From Clostridiales bacterium (lineage in GTDB: Bacteria; Bacillota; Clostridia; Christensenellales; CAG-138), in the NCBI GenBank assembly GCA_004554165.1, contig SFNQ01000034.1:1-38711 (forward strand): 38,711 nt of DNA, given 5' to 3'. The first letter of the stretch is position 1; the number at the start of each line of letters is the position of its first letter. Positions 6,172 through 15,281 of the stretch are shown here, one piece after another. The notes under the pieces are model-generated. The model was given only the letters and a program-made list of their open reading frames with translations, did no database searches and was not told the DNA's origin. The position numbers and the translations under genes are program-made.

Positions 6172-7698
6172 TCATTCCCACTCAATCGTTCCCGGCGGCT
6201 TTGATGTAATGTCGTACACCACGCGGTTGACATGCGGCACCTCTGCGATGATGCGCTCGCTGATGCGGCGCAGCACGGGATAAGGAATCTCCGCCCACTC
6301 CACGGTCATGGCGTCCGTGGAGGTTACGGCGCGCACGCCGATGGCGTAATCATAGGTGCGCAAATCGCCCATGACGCCCACGCTGCGGATGCCGGTGAAT
6401 ACGGTGAAATACTGCCAGATCGCCTCGGAGAGCCCGGCGTTTTGAATCTCCTCCCGCAGAATCGCATCGCTGCGGCGCAGGATGTGGAGCTTCTCCTCCG
6501 TGATATCGCCAAGTACGCGCACCGCAAGGCCCGGCCCCGGAAAGGGCTGCCGCCAGACCAGTTCGTGCGCAATGCCCAGATGCTCGCCCAGCGCGCGCAC
6601 CTCATCCTTGAACAGCATGCGCAGCGGCTCTATGAGCCCCTTAAAACCCACATCCTTGGGCAGGCCGCCCACGTTGTGATGGCTCTTGATCACCGCGCTG
6701 CCCGCGCTGCCGCTCTCGATCACGTCCGGATAGATGGTGCCCTGCAACAGATAATCCGCGCCGCCCAGCTTCTTTGCTTCCTCTTCAAAGACGCGGATGA
6801 ACTCCTCGCCGATGATCTTTCGCTTTCGCTCCGGCTCGGTGACGCCGGCCAGCTTTTGGAGAAACCTCTCCCGGGCATCCACGGCGATGAGGTTCAGGTT
6901 CAGCGTGTCACGGTAGAATCCCACAACCTCCCGGGCTTCGTTTTCGCGCAGCAGGCCGTGATCCACAAAAATACAGGTGAGTTGGTCGCCAATGGCGCGA
7001 TGCACCAGCACGGAGGCCACCGAGGAGTCCACCCCGCCGGACAGCGCACCAATCACGCGGCCGCTTCCGACCTGCGCACGGACGTCCGCAATCAGCTTGT
7101 CCGCAAGGCCCTCTACGCTGTAGCTGCGCGCACAGCCGCACAGCGACAGGAAGTTTTCAAAGATCTTCGCGCCCTGCGGGGTATGCGTGACCTCCGCGTG
7201 GAACTGGATGCCGTAGATACGCTTTTCATCGCAGGCAAAGGCCGCTACCGGGCAGTTGTCCGTTGAGGCAATGGCGGTAAAGCCCTCCGGCACCTTCGTT
7301 ACGGAATCATTGTGGGTCATCCAGACGCTGTCCGCCGTGATTCCCGCAAACAGCGGGTGCTGCGCATAGCGAATGGCGGTTTTTCCGAATTCCCGCACCG
7401 GCGCCTCCCGAACCTCGCCCCCAAATTGCGCCGCGATATACTGCATGCCATAACAGATGCCCAGCACCGGCACCCCAAGGGTAAAAACCCCCGCCTCGCA
7501 GCCCCGCGCATTGTCCCAATACGCGCTGTCCGGCCCGCCGGACAGGATGATGCCGGAAAGCCCCCCGCCCCGGATGCGCTCCAGCGGGGCGGTGCAGGGC
7601 AGCAGCTCCGAATATACCCCCGCCTCGCGCACACGGCGCGCGATAAGCTGGTTATACTGTGCGCCAAAATCAATGACTACAATACGTTCCGTTGCCAT
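6172..7698 (-). CDS. guaA: GMP synthase (glutamine-hydrolysing)
   Basis: A 508-residue enzyme converting XMP, ATP and glutamine to GMP. The N-terminal class I glutaminase has IDFGAQYNQLIARRVRE, the nucleophile Cys in GICYGMQ and His in QFHAEVTHT. The ATP pyrophosphatase has the PP-loop SGGVDSS near residue 224. The C-terminal dimerization domain ends PPGTIEWE. ATG at 7698 is preceded by GAGGAGT and lies 1 nt beyond the xpt stop, so the two purine genes are coupled. A longer frame from 7722 would overlap xpt. The mobile element sits just beyond its stop, but the C-terminus appears intact, as expected when insertion regenerates the gene end. Confidence 0.97.
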   Translation of the reverse strand: MATERIVVIDFGAQYNQLIARRVREAGVYSELLPCTAPLERIRGGGLSGIILSGGPDSAYWDNARGCEAGVFTLGVPVLGICYGMQYIAAQFGGEVREAPVREFGKTAIRYAQHPLFAGITADSVWMTHNDSVTKVPEGFTAIASTDNCPVAAFACDEKRIYGIQFHAEVTHTPQGAKIFENFLSLCGCARSYSVEGLADKLIADVRAQVGSGRVIGALSGGVDSSVASVLVHRAIGDQLTCIFVDHGLLRENEAREVVGFYRDTLNLNLIAVDARERFLQKLAGVTEPERKRKIIGEEFIRVFEEEAKKLGGADYLLQGTIYPDVIESGSAGSAVIKSHHNVGGLPKDVGFKGLIEPLRMLFKDEVRALGEHLGIAHELVWRQPFPGPGLAVRVLGDITEEKLHILRRSDAILREEIQNAGLSEAIWQYFTVFTGIRSVGVMGDLRTYDYAIGVRAVTSTDAMTVEWAEIPYPVLRRISERIIAEVPHVNRVVYDITSKPPGTIEWE

Positions 7699-7699
7699 C

Positions 7700-8278
7700 T
7701 TACTCCTCTCCACGGAAGACAATGCCGCTTTCGTCTGCGGATTCGATGATTGCCAGCGAATGCAGGTTGATGCCGCGCTCGCGCAGCTTCTGTCCGCCCT
7801 GCTGGAAGCCCTTCTCCACCGCCACGCCCATGCCGATCAGCTCTGCACCGGCCTGCCCGACGATGTCCACCAGGCCGCGCAACGCTTCGCCGTTTGCCAG
7901 AAAATCGTCAATAATGAGCACCCGGTCCTTCGGCCCCAGCCACTCGCTCGCCATGATGAGCGTGACCTTCTTTTTATAGGTATAGGAGAAGATATCGCTC
8001 TGGTACAGGCCGCCCTCGATATTGTCAGATTTCGCCTTTTTTGCAAAGATCATCGGCACGCCGAACTCGTCCGCGCAGATGGTCGCCAGGGAAATCCCGC
8101 TGGCTTCCACCGTCAGCACTGCCGTGAGGCCGGTGAGATCAAACAGGCGCCCAAACTCCTTTGCCAGTTCCCGCATGAGCCGGACGTCCACACGATGGTT
8201 CAGAAACCCGTCAACCTTGATGATGTTCCCCGGCAGAACCTTGCCGCACTCCCGGATGCGATCCTGTAACAGTTTCAT
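7700..8278 (-). CDS. xpt: Xanthine phosphoribosyltransferase
   Basis: A 192-residue type I PRTase salvaging xanthine to XMP with PRPP; GuaA then turns XMP into GMP, which explains the pairing. The PRPP-binding motif is VLIIDDFLANGEAL near residues 120-133. The N-terminal MKLLQDRIRECGKVLPGNIIKVDGFLNH is typical of Xpt. I chose ATG at 8278, preceded by GAGGGC; TTG at 8290 is in frame but has weaker support. No purine riboswitch is recognisable in the short leader. Confidence 0.95.
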   Translation of the reverse strand: MKLLQDRIRECGKVLPGNIIKVDGFLNHRVDVRLMRELAKEFGRLFDLTGLTAVLTVEASGISLATICADEFGVPMIFAKKAKSDNIEGGLYQSDIFSYTYKKKVTLIMASEWLGPKDRVLIIDDFLANGEALRGLVDIVGQAGAELIGMGVAVEKGFQQGGQKLRERGINLHSLAIIESADESGIVFRGEE

Positions 8279-8322
8279 TTCAGCCCTCAACTTCCTTCAT
8301 GATTTCAAATGATAATGGACTT

Positions 8323-8351
8323 ATTATGCCGCATCCTGACTTGAGAATCAA
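8323..8351 (-). promoter_or_regulatory. xpt-guaA promoter
   Basis: Minus-strand TTGATT (8346-8351), 17 nt, CATAAT (8323-8328). The leader would be only about 38 nt, leaving no room for a purine riboswitch. Confidence 0.65.
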
Positions 8352-8488
8352 TGGGTTGCCGAAAAAACAGAAAAAATGTTAGTCCCTCTTTCAAAACGGA
8401 TGCTCCTGTCCAAAGCGCCCGGCCGGCAGCCCCGTTCCGGCCTCCGCCCGCAGCGGGCGGAGCTGTCGGCAGCGCCGGCCACTGCCGC

Positions 8489-8781
8489 GGAAGATTGAAG
8501 CGATCCCGCAAACTGCTCCGCCCTGTAAAACAAAACTACATAACGAACGCCATTGTCGTACCAGTCTTTATGCCGCATCAATGTGGCGCAGAAATCGTCA
8601 GTCCGGTTTCTTCCCGGATTTCTCGAATGACAGCTTCTGTAAACGATTCCCCTTCCTGGACATGTCCACCGGGAAAAATCATGCCTGGCCAATCCTTCTT
8701 CTGTCGATCCTGCACTAAAACCCTGTCGCCATTGCAGATCATACACAGATTCATGAACACAACTGTTTCTGTCCTGGCCAT
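8489..8781 (-). pseudogene. Decayed Nudix hydrolase (8-oxo-dGTP diphosphatase type)
   Basis: The first 67 codons from ATG at 8781 are a good Nudix N-terminus (ARTETVVFMNLCMICNGDRV) with the Nudix box spanning GGHVQEGESF to REIREETGLT. An in-frame TGA at 8578-8580 follows SAPH where the family continues with CGIKDWYD. That continuation is present but shifted: CGIK is in frame after the stop, while DWYDNGVRYVVLFYRAEQFA is in the next frame, so one base appears lost near 8565. Beyond about 8489 the sequence stops resembling the family. Intact members are around 150 residues. With a stop, a frameshift and a lost C-terminus it is almost certainly inactive. Confidence 0.8.
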
Positions 8782-9028
8782 AATACGGACCTCAATCTTC
8801 TTAAATCCCGGCCGTACTCTCGCTCTTATTCAATTGATGGCAGAAAAAGACGATGGACGTCCCCACGGTTTTATGAGCGCCCTGCAAAGACGCCGCGGCT
8901 TTTACAATTCCGGATATGGTTTCTCTGTCCGTGGCGCATCCTTTCGGTATTCTCTCAGGATTGCAACAAAAAAACGACCCACGGAGACGGCCGGCGACGT
9001 GCCGCCCTCCCCATTGCGCCCTGCCGGA

Positions 9029-9373
9029 TTATTCCTCTGCCTCCGCTTCTTCCGCCGTGTCCGCGTCCGTCTGCGGTTGCCGGAGCACCGCCAGCAGCTC
9101 CCTCGCCCGGACAAGGGCGCCGTAGGGAACAAACAGATCGTAGGAATCGCTCACGGCGCTCATCTGCGTCCGGGCCGCGCCGCTCACACCCCGCCGCAAG
9201 CAGGGGATCTCCTCCTCCGAGAGCATCTGCGCAAGCATGGCGCTCTCCGCAAAGTTCAGCCGCGCAAGATAGACCGGGTCCTGCGAAAGGATTCCGCGCA
9301 GGCGTTTCGTCCCGCAGCGCGGGCAGGTTTCTTCGACATCGACGGCGCGCATGCAGTCCGGACAATAGCGCAC
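9029..9373 (-). CDS. Zinc-ribbon protein with DUF2007-like C-terminal domain
   Basis: A 114-residue cytoplasmic protein. A treble-clef/zinc-ribbon (CPDCMRAVDVEETCPRCG, residues 4-21) is followed by a domain resembling DUF2007 signal-transducing proteins (FAESAMLAQMLSEEEIPCLR ... DLFVPYGALVRARELLAVL). The acidic tail is low complexity. GTG at 9373 is chosen because GGGGAGGCGGGAGC precedes it and it keeps the ribbon intact; a longer frame to 9448 would overlap the upstream gene. It is the last gene of the three-gene operon. Function unknown. Confidence 0.7.
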   Translation of the reverse strand: MRYCPDCMRAVDVEETCPRCGTKRLRGILSQDPVYLARLNFAESAMLAQMLSEEEIPCLRRGVSGAARTQMSAVSDSYDLFVPYGALVRARELLAVLRQPQTDADTAEEAEAEE

Positions 9374-9389
9374 GCTCCCGCCTCCCCTC

Positions 9390-10127
9390 TCAGGCAATGC
9401 GATAGCGCACGGTGATCTGCGCGGATACCGCAATGGCGCTGCTTTCAAAATTCTCGCCGATCAGAGCGCTGTCGTCATAGGCGGTCTCCACAATTCCGAT
9501 CACCTGGCCAAGCTGTACCTCCGTGGCCTCCGCCAGCATCGTGGCTTTGGCCAGCGCGTCCTGCGTGGCTGCTGCAAGGGCCATGCGGTAGGCCTCGGAG
9601 GACTCGGTAATGCTGTAGGTAACGCCCAGGAACTCAAACTCCCCGGCATCCATGAGCGTGGTCAAAATCGTCTCCGACTGAGCCACCCTGCGCACCACAA
9701 CGGTGACCACGTCCGTCGCCTCATAATGGGTAACGGTGGTGGTGCCCTCCTTCTGCTTTGGCGCGATCTCCACGCCGCGCTGGCTAATGTCCTGCCGGCG
9801 GATCTCCAGCGAGCTTGCGGCTTCCGCAGCCTTCCCCGTCTGCTCCTGGCAGGCGGCGGAGGCGGCCTCCGCAGTCTCGCCCGTGGCCGTAACGCCAAGC
9901 TGAATGGTGGCAAAGTCCGGCGAAGCGATGATCTCCCCGTTGCCAATGACCTCGATATAGTGCTCCGGCGCTTCCAGCTCGTGGTTGATCACTACGGTCT
10001 GCTTCTCCGGCTTTGGCGTGGGAACGTTTGTGATCTCCTCCTGCGCCTTACAGCCCCCCAGCAGCCCCGCAAGGCAGAGCGTCAGGCCGCAGGCAAGCGG
10101 CAGCAGGCGGATTTTCTTTCGTTTCAT
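9390..10127 (-). CDS. SIMPL-domain (DUF541) lipoprotein
   Basis: A 245-residue exported protein. A lipoprotein signal peptide ends at LAGLLGGC (lipobox, residues 18-26). The mature part has the SIMPL pattern: IEVIGNGEIIASPDFATIQLG, then a helical middle, VVVRRVAQSETILTTLMDAG, and the C-terminal AISAQITVRY-type strand (here AIAVSAQITVRYRIA). SIMPL proteins resemble BP26/YggE, periplasmic or cell-surface oligomers linked to stress tolerance; the activity is not established. It lies 17 nt after the dehydrogenase stop and 16 nt before the zinc-ribbon gene. Confidence 0.85.
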   Translation of the reverse strand: MKRKKIRLLPLACGLTLCLAGLLGGCKAQEEITNVPTPKPEKQTVVINHELEAPEHYIEVIGNGEIIASPDFATIQLGVTATGETAEAASAACQEQTGKAAEAASSLEIRRQDISQRGVEIAPKQKEGTTTVTHYEATDVVTVVVRRVAQSETILTTLMDAGEFEFLGVTYSITESSEAYRMALAAATQDALAKATMLAEATEVQLGQVIGIVETAYDDSALIGENFESSAIAVSAQITVRYRIA

Positions 10128-10144
10128 GGGGCGTTCAACAACTC

Positions 10145-11092
10145 CTAATTGACGCGGTTGATGGGCGCGCCGTTCACAAAGGCGCGCAGGTTCTCCACCG
10201 CAGTATTGATCAGCCGCCGCCGGGCCGCAAGCGGCGCCCAGGCGATGTGCGGCGTTATAAAGCAGTTCTTTGCCGAAAGCAGCGGGTCGTTCTTGCTGAT
10301 CGGCTCCTGCATGGCCACGTCCACGCCCGCTGCATAGAGCTTGCCGGTGTTCAACGCATCCGCCAGCGAGCGGGAATCCACCAGGCTGCCGCGGGCGGTG
10401 TTGAGCAGGATGGCCCCCTCCTTCATCCTGGCGATGCTGGTGCCGTTAATGACGCCGCGGGTTTCCACGGTGGACGGGCAGTGCAGCGAGAGCACGTCGG
10501 AACGGCGGAACAGTTCGTCCAGCGTCACGCGCTCGCCGCAGAACTCCGGATGCTCATGGCGGCTGTAGCCGATCACATTCATTCCAAAGGCCCGGGCAAG
10601 CCGCGCTGTGGCGCAGCCGGTCTTGCCACAGCCCAGCACGCCGAACGTCAGCCCCGCAAGCTCGATCAGCGGCGTATCCCAGAAGCAGAAATCCGGGCTG
10701 TGCGTCCAGCGCCCCTTGTGTACCTCTCTGCTATGATGCCCCACATTGTGGCAAATCTCCAAAAGCAGCGCCATGGTCATCTGCGCCACCGAATCCGTGC
10801 TGTAGGCGGGGATGTTGGAAACCACGATTCCCCGGCCCTTGGCGGCCGTAAGGTCGATGACGTCGTAGCCCGTGGCCAGCATACTGATAAACTTCAAATT
10901 CTTTGCGCGCCTGAGCTGATCCTCCCCGATGCGGCACTTGTTGACAAACACCGCATCCGCGCCCACCAGCCGCTGGCCCACCAGTTCCGCAGGCGTTCGG
11001 TCGTAGACCGAAACCGTGCCGAACTCCTTCAGCGCGTCCCAGCTCAGATCGCCGGGGTTGACCGAATATCCATCAAGAATGATGATTTGCAT
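10145..11092 (-). CDS. D-2-hydroxyacid dehydrogenase (NAD-dependent)
   Basis: A 315-residue protein of the D-isomer 2-hydroxyacid dehydrogenase family, reducing a 2-keto acid or oxidising the hydroxyacid with NAD(H). Features: Rossmann loop GVLGCGKTGCATARLARAFG, catalytic Arg region LLNTARGSLVDSRSLADAL, Glu in GVDVAMQEP, and catalytic His in ITPHIAWAPLAAR. The substrate is not readable; glycerate, hydroxypyruvate or lactate-type acids are all possible. ATG at 11092 has GGGAGG ahead; the longer frame (11203) runs through the promoter and is rejected. First gene of the operon. Confidence 0.88.
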   Translation of the reverse strand: MQIIILDGYSVNPGDLSWDALKEFGTVSVYDRTPAELVGQRLVGADAVFVNKCRIGEDQLRRAKNLKFISMLATGYDVIDLTAAKGRGIVVSNIPAYSTDSVAQMTMALLLEICHNVGHHSREVHKGRWTHSPDFCFWDTPLIELAGLTFGVLGCGKTGCATARLARAFGMNVIGYSRHEHPEFCGERVTLDELFRRSDVLSLHCPSTVETRGVINGTSIARMKEGAILLNTARGSLVDSRSLADALNTGKLYAAGVDVAMQEPISKNDPLLSAKNCFITPHIAWAPLAARRRLINTAVENLRAFVNGAPINRVN

Positions 11093-11119
11093 GCGGACCT
11101 CCCATCCTGCGCGTATATC

Positions 11120-11160
11120 ACTACATTGTGTAGTATAAACGCTTTTTCTGTCCCTGACAA
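11120..11160 (-). promoter_or_regulatory. Dehydrogenase operon promoter with palindrome at the start site
   Basis: Minus-strand TTGTCA (11155-11160), 17 nt, TATACT (11132-11137). The perfect palindrome ACTACA-ttg-TGTAGT (11120-11134) overlaps the -10 edge and start site, where a repressor would act. The regulator is unknown. Confidence 0.65.
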
Positions 11161-11170
11161 GGGCGAAAAG

Positions 11171-11199
11171 TTGCGCTTGCATTGCGGATGGTGTATAAT
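11171..11199 (+). promoter_or_regulatory. Promoter of ftsK-rimO-pgsA-cinA
   Basis: TTGCGC (11171-11176), 17 nt, TATAAT (11194-11199), about 28 nt before the ftsK ATG. It is back to back with the dehydrogenase promoter. Confidence 0.7.
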
Positions 11200-11226
11200 A
11201 CAATTGAAATATTATGGGGGAATTTT

Positions 11227-13998
11227 ATGGCATCAAAATCCGGCAAAACCTCGGCCTCCGCGCCGTCCAATAAAAGCGCTTCCGCCAGCAGAGCGGCCGC
11301 CACGCGCGCCGCGAACCTGGAGCGGCAGCAGAAAAAGCGCGAAACCCACGGCGTGATCTGCATCGCGCTGGGCGTGCTGCTGGGCGCATATCTGTTTGTA
11401 TCGGGCACGGGCGTGCTGGGCGAGTTTTTGAGCCGCGTACTCTTTGGCCTGTGCGGCTGGCCCGCCTATGTTCTGCCTGTGATCTGCATCGGCGCGGGCA
11501 TCGCGATTATCCGCGGCAGCCGCGCCAATACCATCGGCGGTTCGGACTGGATCTTTCTGCTGGCCTGCTGGGATATCATGACGCTTGCGCAGGTCATCCG
11601 GGGCGTACCCTATGTGGGCGAGCCCTATCTGGCCTACCTCACCGCCGCCTATCAGGACGGCGCGCTCTACCGGCTCGGCGGCGGCGGCATCGGCGCGCTG
11701 ATGTGCTATCCGCTGCAGCAGCTGGGCGGCAACGTGCTGGCCTATACGCTGCTTATCGCAGTTCTTGTTATCGTCATTATCATGGTCACGCGGCTTTCGC
11801 TCAAAAAGGTGGGCGAACAGGTGGGCCACGGCATGCACACGGTAGCGCAATCCGCCGCGCAGACGGTGAAAAACACCGACCGCAAGCTCTTCATGCTTGA
11901 AATCGTGGACGATGACCCCGAGGAGGAGTTCGACAATCCCTTCCTGCCGGAGCGCAAGCAGCGCCCGCGCAGCGATCTGGAGGGCTTTGACGCCGCGGCC
12001 GCAGCCTTTTCCGGCAAGCAGAACGAGCGAAAGCCCGCGCGGGTCCGGGAAGCGGAGGATTCGCTGGGCTATCTCCACGACGAGGGCGCCATCGCCGCAA
12101 AGCCCGTTAAGGGCGCAAAGAAAGCGCCGGCCGCCCCGGCCGAAAAGGCAGAGCCTCCGAAAAAGTCGCCATCGCCGCTGCCGGAGGGCGACGGTATCTG
12201 GGATGATCTTGAAGCAGGCGACGACACACTGACCGTGCGCACGGTCAGGTCCGCCGCCACGAAGGAGCCGGAGCCCTTCGCCCCTCTCACCAACAGCTTC
12301 GAGGTGCCGAGCTTTTTGCCCGTCACGCCCGCTGCGGAGCGGCCCGCGCCGGTTCCCGGCTTTGTGGCGGAGGAAAAGCCCGCCGCATCTGCGGAGCCGC
12401 CTGCTCCCGCGCCGAAAAAAAAGGCGCCGCCTGCGGAAAAGGCGGAGCAGCCCCTGCCCGCGATTGCCGTGGAGCAGCCGCCGGTCTATGTGCCGCCCTC
12501 CTTCAGCCTGCTGGACGCGCCGAGCGCGCGCTATGGCGCAGGCGGCGAAAACCCGGCCGAGGCGGCAAAGATTCTTGTGGATACGCTGGCCAGCTTCAAC
12601 ATCGCGGTAAAAATTCTGGATTACAGCGTCGGCCCCGTTATCACCCGCTTTGAGCTGCAGCCCGCGCCGGGCGTTCGCGTCAGCCGCATCACGGGACTTT
12701 CCAATGACATCGCCCTGGCGCTGGCCGCGCCCCGCGTCCGCATCGAGGCGCCCATCCCCGGCAAGGCGGCCGTAGGCATTGAAATCCCCAACAAGAACGC
12801 CATTCCCGTTGTGCTGCGGGAGATCGTGGAAAGCCGCGAGTTCCAGAAGGCCGCCTCCCCCATCACCCTGGCCTTTGGCAAGGACATTGGGGGCAAGGTC
12901 ATCACCGCAGACCTTGGGAAGATGCCGCACCTGCTCATTGCGGGCTCCACGGGCTCCGGCAAGAGCGTTTGCATCAACGACCTGATCATCTCGATGGTCT
13001 ACAAGTCCTCGCCCAGAGACCTGCGCATGATCCTCGTTGATCCGAAGGTGGTGGAGCTGTCGGTCTATTCGACGCTGCCGCACCTGCTCATCCCCGTGGT
13101 CACCGACCCGAAGAAGGCCGCAGGCGCGCTGCGCTGGGCGGTCAACGAAATGATGCAGCGCTACAGGAAATTCTCCGAGCTGGGCGCCCGGGACCTTGCG
13201 CGCTACAATGAATTGCAGCAGGAGGACAGCGCAAGGCTGCCCAAACTGGTGGTCATCATCGACGAGCTGGCAGACCTGATGATGGTGGCGCCGGACGAGG
13301 TTGAGGACAGCATCTGCCGCATCGCGCAGCTTGGCCGCGCCTCCGGCATCCACCTGATCGTGGCCACGCAGCGGCCCTCCGCAGACATCATCACGGGGCT
13401 GATCAAGGCGAATATCCCCTCCCGCTGCGCCTTTGCGGTGAGCTCCGGCATCGACTCGCGCATCATTCTCGACGCAACCGGCGCGGAAAAGCTGCTTGGC
13501 CGCGGCGATATGCTGTTTCACCCCAACGGCTCCGGCAAGCCCACGCGCCTCCAGTGCGCCTTTGTCTCCGACGAGGAGGTGGAGCGCGTGGTGGGCTACT
13601 TCCGCCAGCAGCAACAGCAGCCCAGCTTTGACGACAAGTTCGTCTCCGAGGTTACAAACGCCGCCAAGGGCGGCGCCACCGGCGGCGTGTTCGGCGAGGG
13701 CAAGCAGGAGGACGAGCTGCTGGGCGAGGCCGTGCGCATCGTGCTGGAAAGCGGCTCCGCCTCCATCTCCATGATCCAGCGCAGGCTCCGCGTGGGCTAT
13801 GCCCGGGCCGCGCGCCTCATCGACATCATGGAGCAGCACGGCTACGTTTCCGGCTTCGACGGTTCCAAGCCCCGCCGCGTGCTCATCAAGCAGGCGGAAT
13901 TCGACCGGCTCTTTGGCGACGGCACGGCGGAGGAGGATGCCGGCGCAGACGGCGACGAGCCGCCCTTTGACACGGGCACGGAGGAGGATGAGGCATGA
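11227..13998 (+). CDS. ftsK: FtsK/SpoIIIE DNA translocase
   Basis: A 923-residue membrane-anchored DNA pump that clears chromosomes from the division (or sporulation) septum. The N-terminus carries about four membrane helices (roughly 40-205), then a long Ala/Pro/Lys/Glu-rich linker (230-430), the alpha domain, and the RecA-like motor with Walker A GSTGSGKS near residue 577 and Walker B VVIIDELADLMM near 673. The C-terminal winged-helix gamma domain (GSASISMIQRRLRVGYARAA) recognises polar DNA sequences. ATG at 11227 follows a GGGGGAA site. The stop overlaps the rimO start by ATGA. Whether it serves division or sporulation cannot be told from sequence. Confidence 0.95.
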   Translation: MASKSGKTSASAPSNKSASASRAAATRAANLERQQKKRETHGVICIALGVLLGAYLFVSGTGVLGEFLSRVLFGLCGWPAYVLPVICIGAGIAIIRGSRANTIGGSDWIFLLACWDIMTLAQVIRGVPYVGEPYLAYLTAAYQDGALYRLGGGGIGALMCYPLQQLGGNVLAYTLLIAVLVIVIIMVTRLSLKKVGEQVGHGMHTVAQSAAQTVKNTDRKLFMLEIVDDDPEEEFDNPFLPERKQRPRSDLEGFDAAAAAFSGKQNERKPARVREAEDSLGYLHDEGAIAAKPVKGAKKAPAAPAEKAEPPKKSPSPLPEGDGIWDDLEAGDDTLTVRTVRSAATKEPEPFAPLTNSFEVPSFLPVTPAAERPAPVPGFVAEEKPAASAEPPAPAPKKKAPPAEKAEQPLPAIAVEQPPVYVPPSFSLLDAPSARYGAGGENPAEAAKILVDTLASFNIAVKILDYSVGPVITRFELQPAPGVRVSRITGLSNDIALALAAPRVRIEAPIPGKAAVGIEIPNKNAIPVVLREIVESREFQKAASPITLAFGKDIGGKVITADLGKMPHLLIAGSTGSGKSVCINDLIISMVYKSSPRDLRMILVDPKVVELSVYSTLPHLLIPVVTDPKKAAGALRWAVNEMMQRYRKFSELGARDLARYNELQQEDSARLPKLVVIIDELADLMMVAPDEVEDSICRIAQLGRASGIHLIVATQRPSADIITGLIKANIPSRCAFAVSSGIDSRIILDATGAEKLLGRGDMLFHPNGSGKPTRLQCAFVSDEEVERVVGYFRQQQQQPSFDDKFVSEVTNAAKGGATGGVFGEGKQEDELLGEAVRIVLESGSASISMIQRRLRVGYARAARLIDIMEQHGYVSGFDGSKPRRVLIKQAEFDRLFGDGTAEEDAGADGDEPPFDTGTEEDEA

Positions 13999-15281
13999 GC
14001 AAAATCGGCGTAATCTCCCTGGGCTGCGCGAAAAACCAGGTGGATACCGAGCAGATGCTGGGCTACCTTCGCGCCGCGGGACATAGCTTTACCGGCGATC
14101 CTGCGGAGGCGGAGGTGCTGATCGTCAACACCTGTGGTTTCATCGAGCCCGCCAAGCAGGAATCCATCAATACCATTCTCGAGATGGCCCAGTACAAGCA
14201 GCGCGGCCGCTGCAAGACGCTGGTGGCCACCGGCTGCCTGACCAAGCGCTATGCCGGCGCGCTGCGCGAGGCGCTGCCCGAGGTTGACATCCTGCTGGGC
14301 TTTGACCAGTATGCCGAGCTCCCCGCCCTGCTGGCGGGAAAATCCCCGGTCTGCGCGCCCTATGCGGGCCGGGTGCTCACCACGCCGGACTACAGCGCCT
14401 ACCTGCGCATCGGCGACGGCTGCAACAACCGCTGCGCCTACTGCGCGATTCCGCTCATCCGCGGCGCGCTGCGCAGCACGCCCATGGAAACCCTTGTGGA
14501 CGAGGCCAGGGCGCTGGCGGACGGCGGCGTTACCGAGCTGACGCTGATTGCTCAGGATACCTCCGGCTACGGACGGGACCTGTACGGCAGGCCCATGCTG
14601 CTGCCGCTGCTGGAGCAGCTCCAGCGGATTGACGCGCTGCACTGGATTCGTGTGCTGTACACCTACCCGGACACGGTCACGCCGGAGCTGATCGACGCCT
14701 TTGCGGGCGGCAGCAAGATCGTCAACTATCTCGACATGCCGCTGCAGCACATCAACGATGAGATTCTGCATCGCATGCGCCGCCGGGGCAGTCGGGCGCA
14801 CATTGAGCGCGTCCTCGACCACCTTGCTGCCTCCGGGGCGGACTTTACGCTGCGCACGACCATGATGGTGGGCTTCCCCGGTGAGACGGAGGCGCAGTTT
14901 CAGGAGCTGCTTGACTTTTTGCGCCAGCATCCCTTTGACCGGTTGGGCGCCTTTTCCTTCTCGCCGGAGGAGGACACGGCTGCCGCAGAGATGGACGGGC
15001 AGCTTCCGGAGGAGGTCAAGGCCGCCCGTCTCGATGCGCTCATGGCGCAGCAACGGGATATTTCCCGCGAAAAGAACCGGGCCCGCATCGGCAGCACCGT
15101 CGAGGTCCTGATCGAGGGAACGGACGATACGGGACTCTTTGGCCGCTCGCCCGCCGAAGCGCCGGATGTGGACGGCAAAATCCGCCTGCCCTACCGCCCG
15201 CGTATCCGCGCCGGGCAGTATCTCCCCGTGCGCCTGACCGCAGCGGAGGACTATGACATGAAGGGAGAATTGATGGAATGA
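13995..15281 (+). CDS. rimO: Ribosomal protein S12 methylthiotransferase RimO
   Basis: A 428-residue radical SAM enzyme that methylthiolates an aspartate of ribosomal protein S12. The N-terminal UPF0004 domain starts KIGVISLGCAKNQVDTEQML with its iron-sulfur cysteines (C13, C49 in NTCGFI, and C in ATGCL near residue 78). The radical SAM triad is CNNRCAYC near residue 142. The C-terminal TRAM domain covers about 365-428. RimO rather than MiaB is supported by the NTCGFIEPAKQESI motif. The start overlaps ftsK and the end overlaps pgsA, so translation is coupled. Confidence 0.95.
   Translation: MSKIGVISLGCAKNQVDTEQMLGYLRAAGHSFTGDPAEAEVLIVNTCGFIEPAKQESINTILEMAQYKQRGRCKTLVATGCLTKRYAGALREALPEVDILLGFDQYAELPALLAGKSPVCAPYAGRVLTTPDYSAYLRIGDGCNNRCAYCAIPLIRGALRSTPMETLVDEARALADGGVTELTLIAQDTSGYGRDLYGRPMLLPLLEQLQRIDALHWIRVLYTYPDTVTPELIDAFAGGSKIVNYLDMPLQHINDEILHRMRRRGSRAHIERVLDHLAASGADFTLRTTMMVGFPGETEAQFQELLDFLRQHPFDRLGAFSFSPEEDTAAAEMDGQLPEEVKAARLDALMAQQRDISREKNRARIGSTVEVLIEGTDDTGLFGRSPAEAPDVDGKIRLPYRPRIRAGQYLPVRLTAAEDYDMKGELME

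Noticed and set aside
8279..8322. Purine riboswitch upstream of xpt
   Set aside because: The leader is only about 38 nt and shows none of the conserved purine aptamer sequence.
11233..13839. 868-codon open frame antisense to ftsK
   Set aside because: It mirrors the GC-rich ftsK gene, has low-complexity His/Arg/Gly composition and no ribosome site or known domain.
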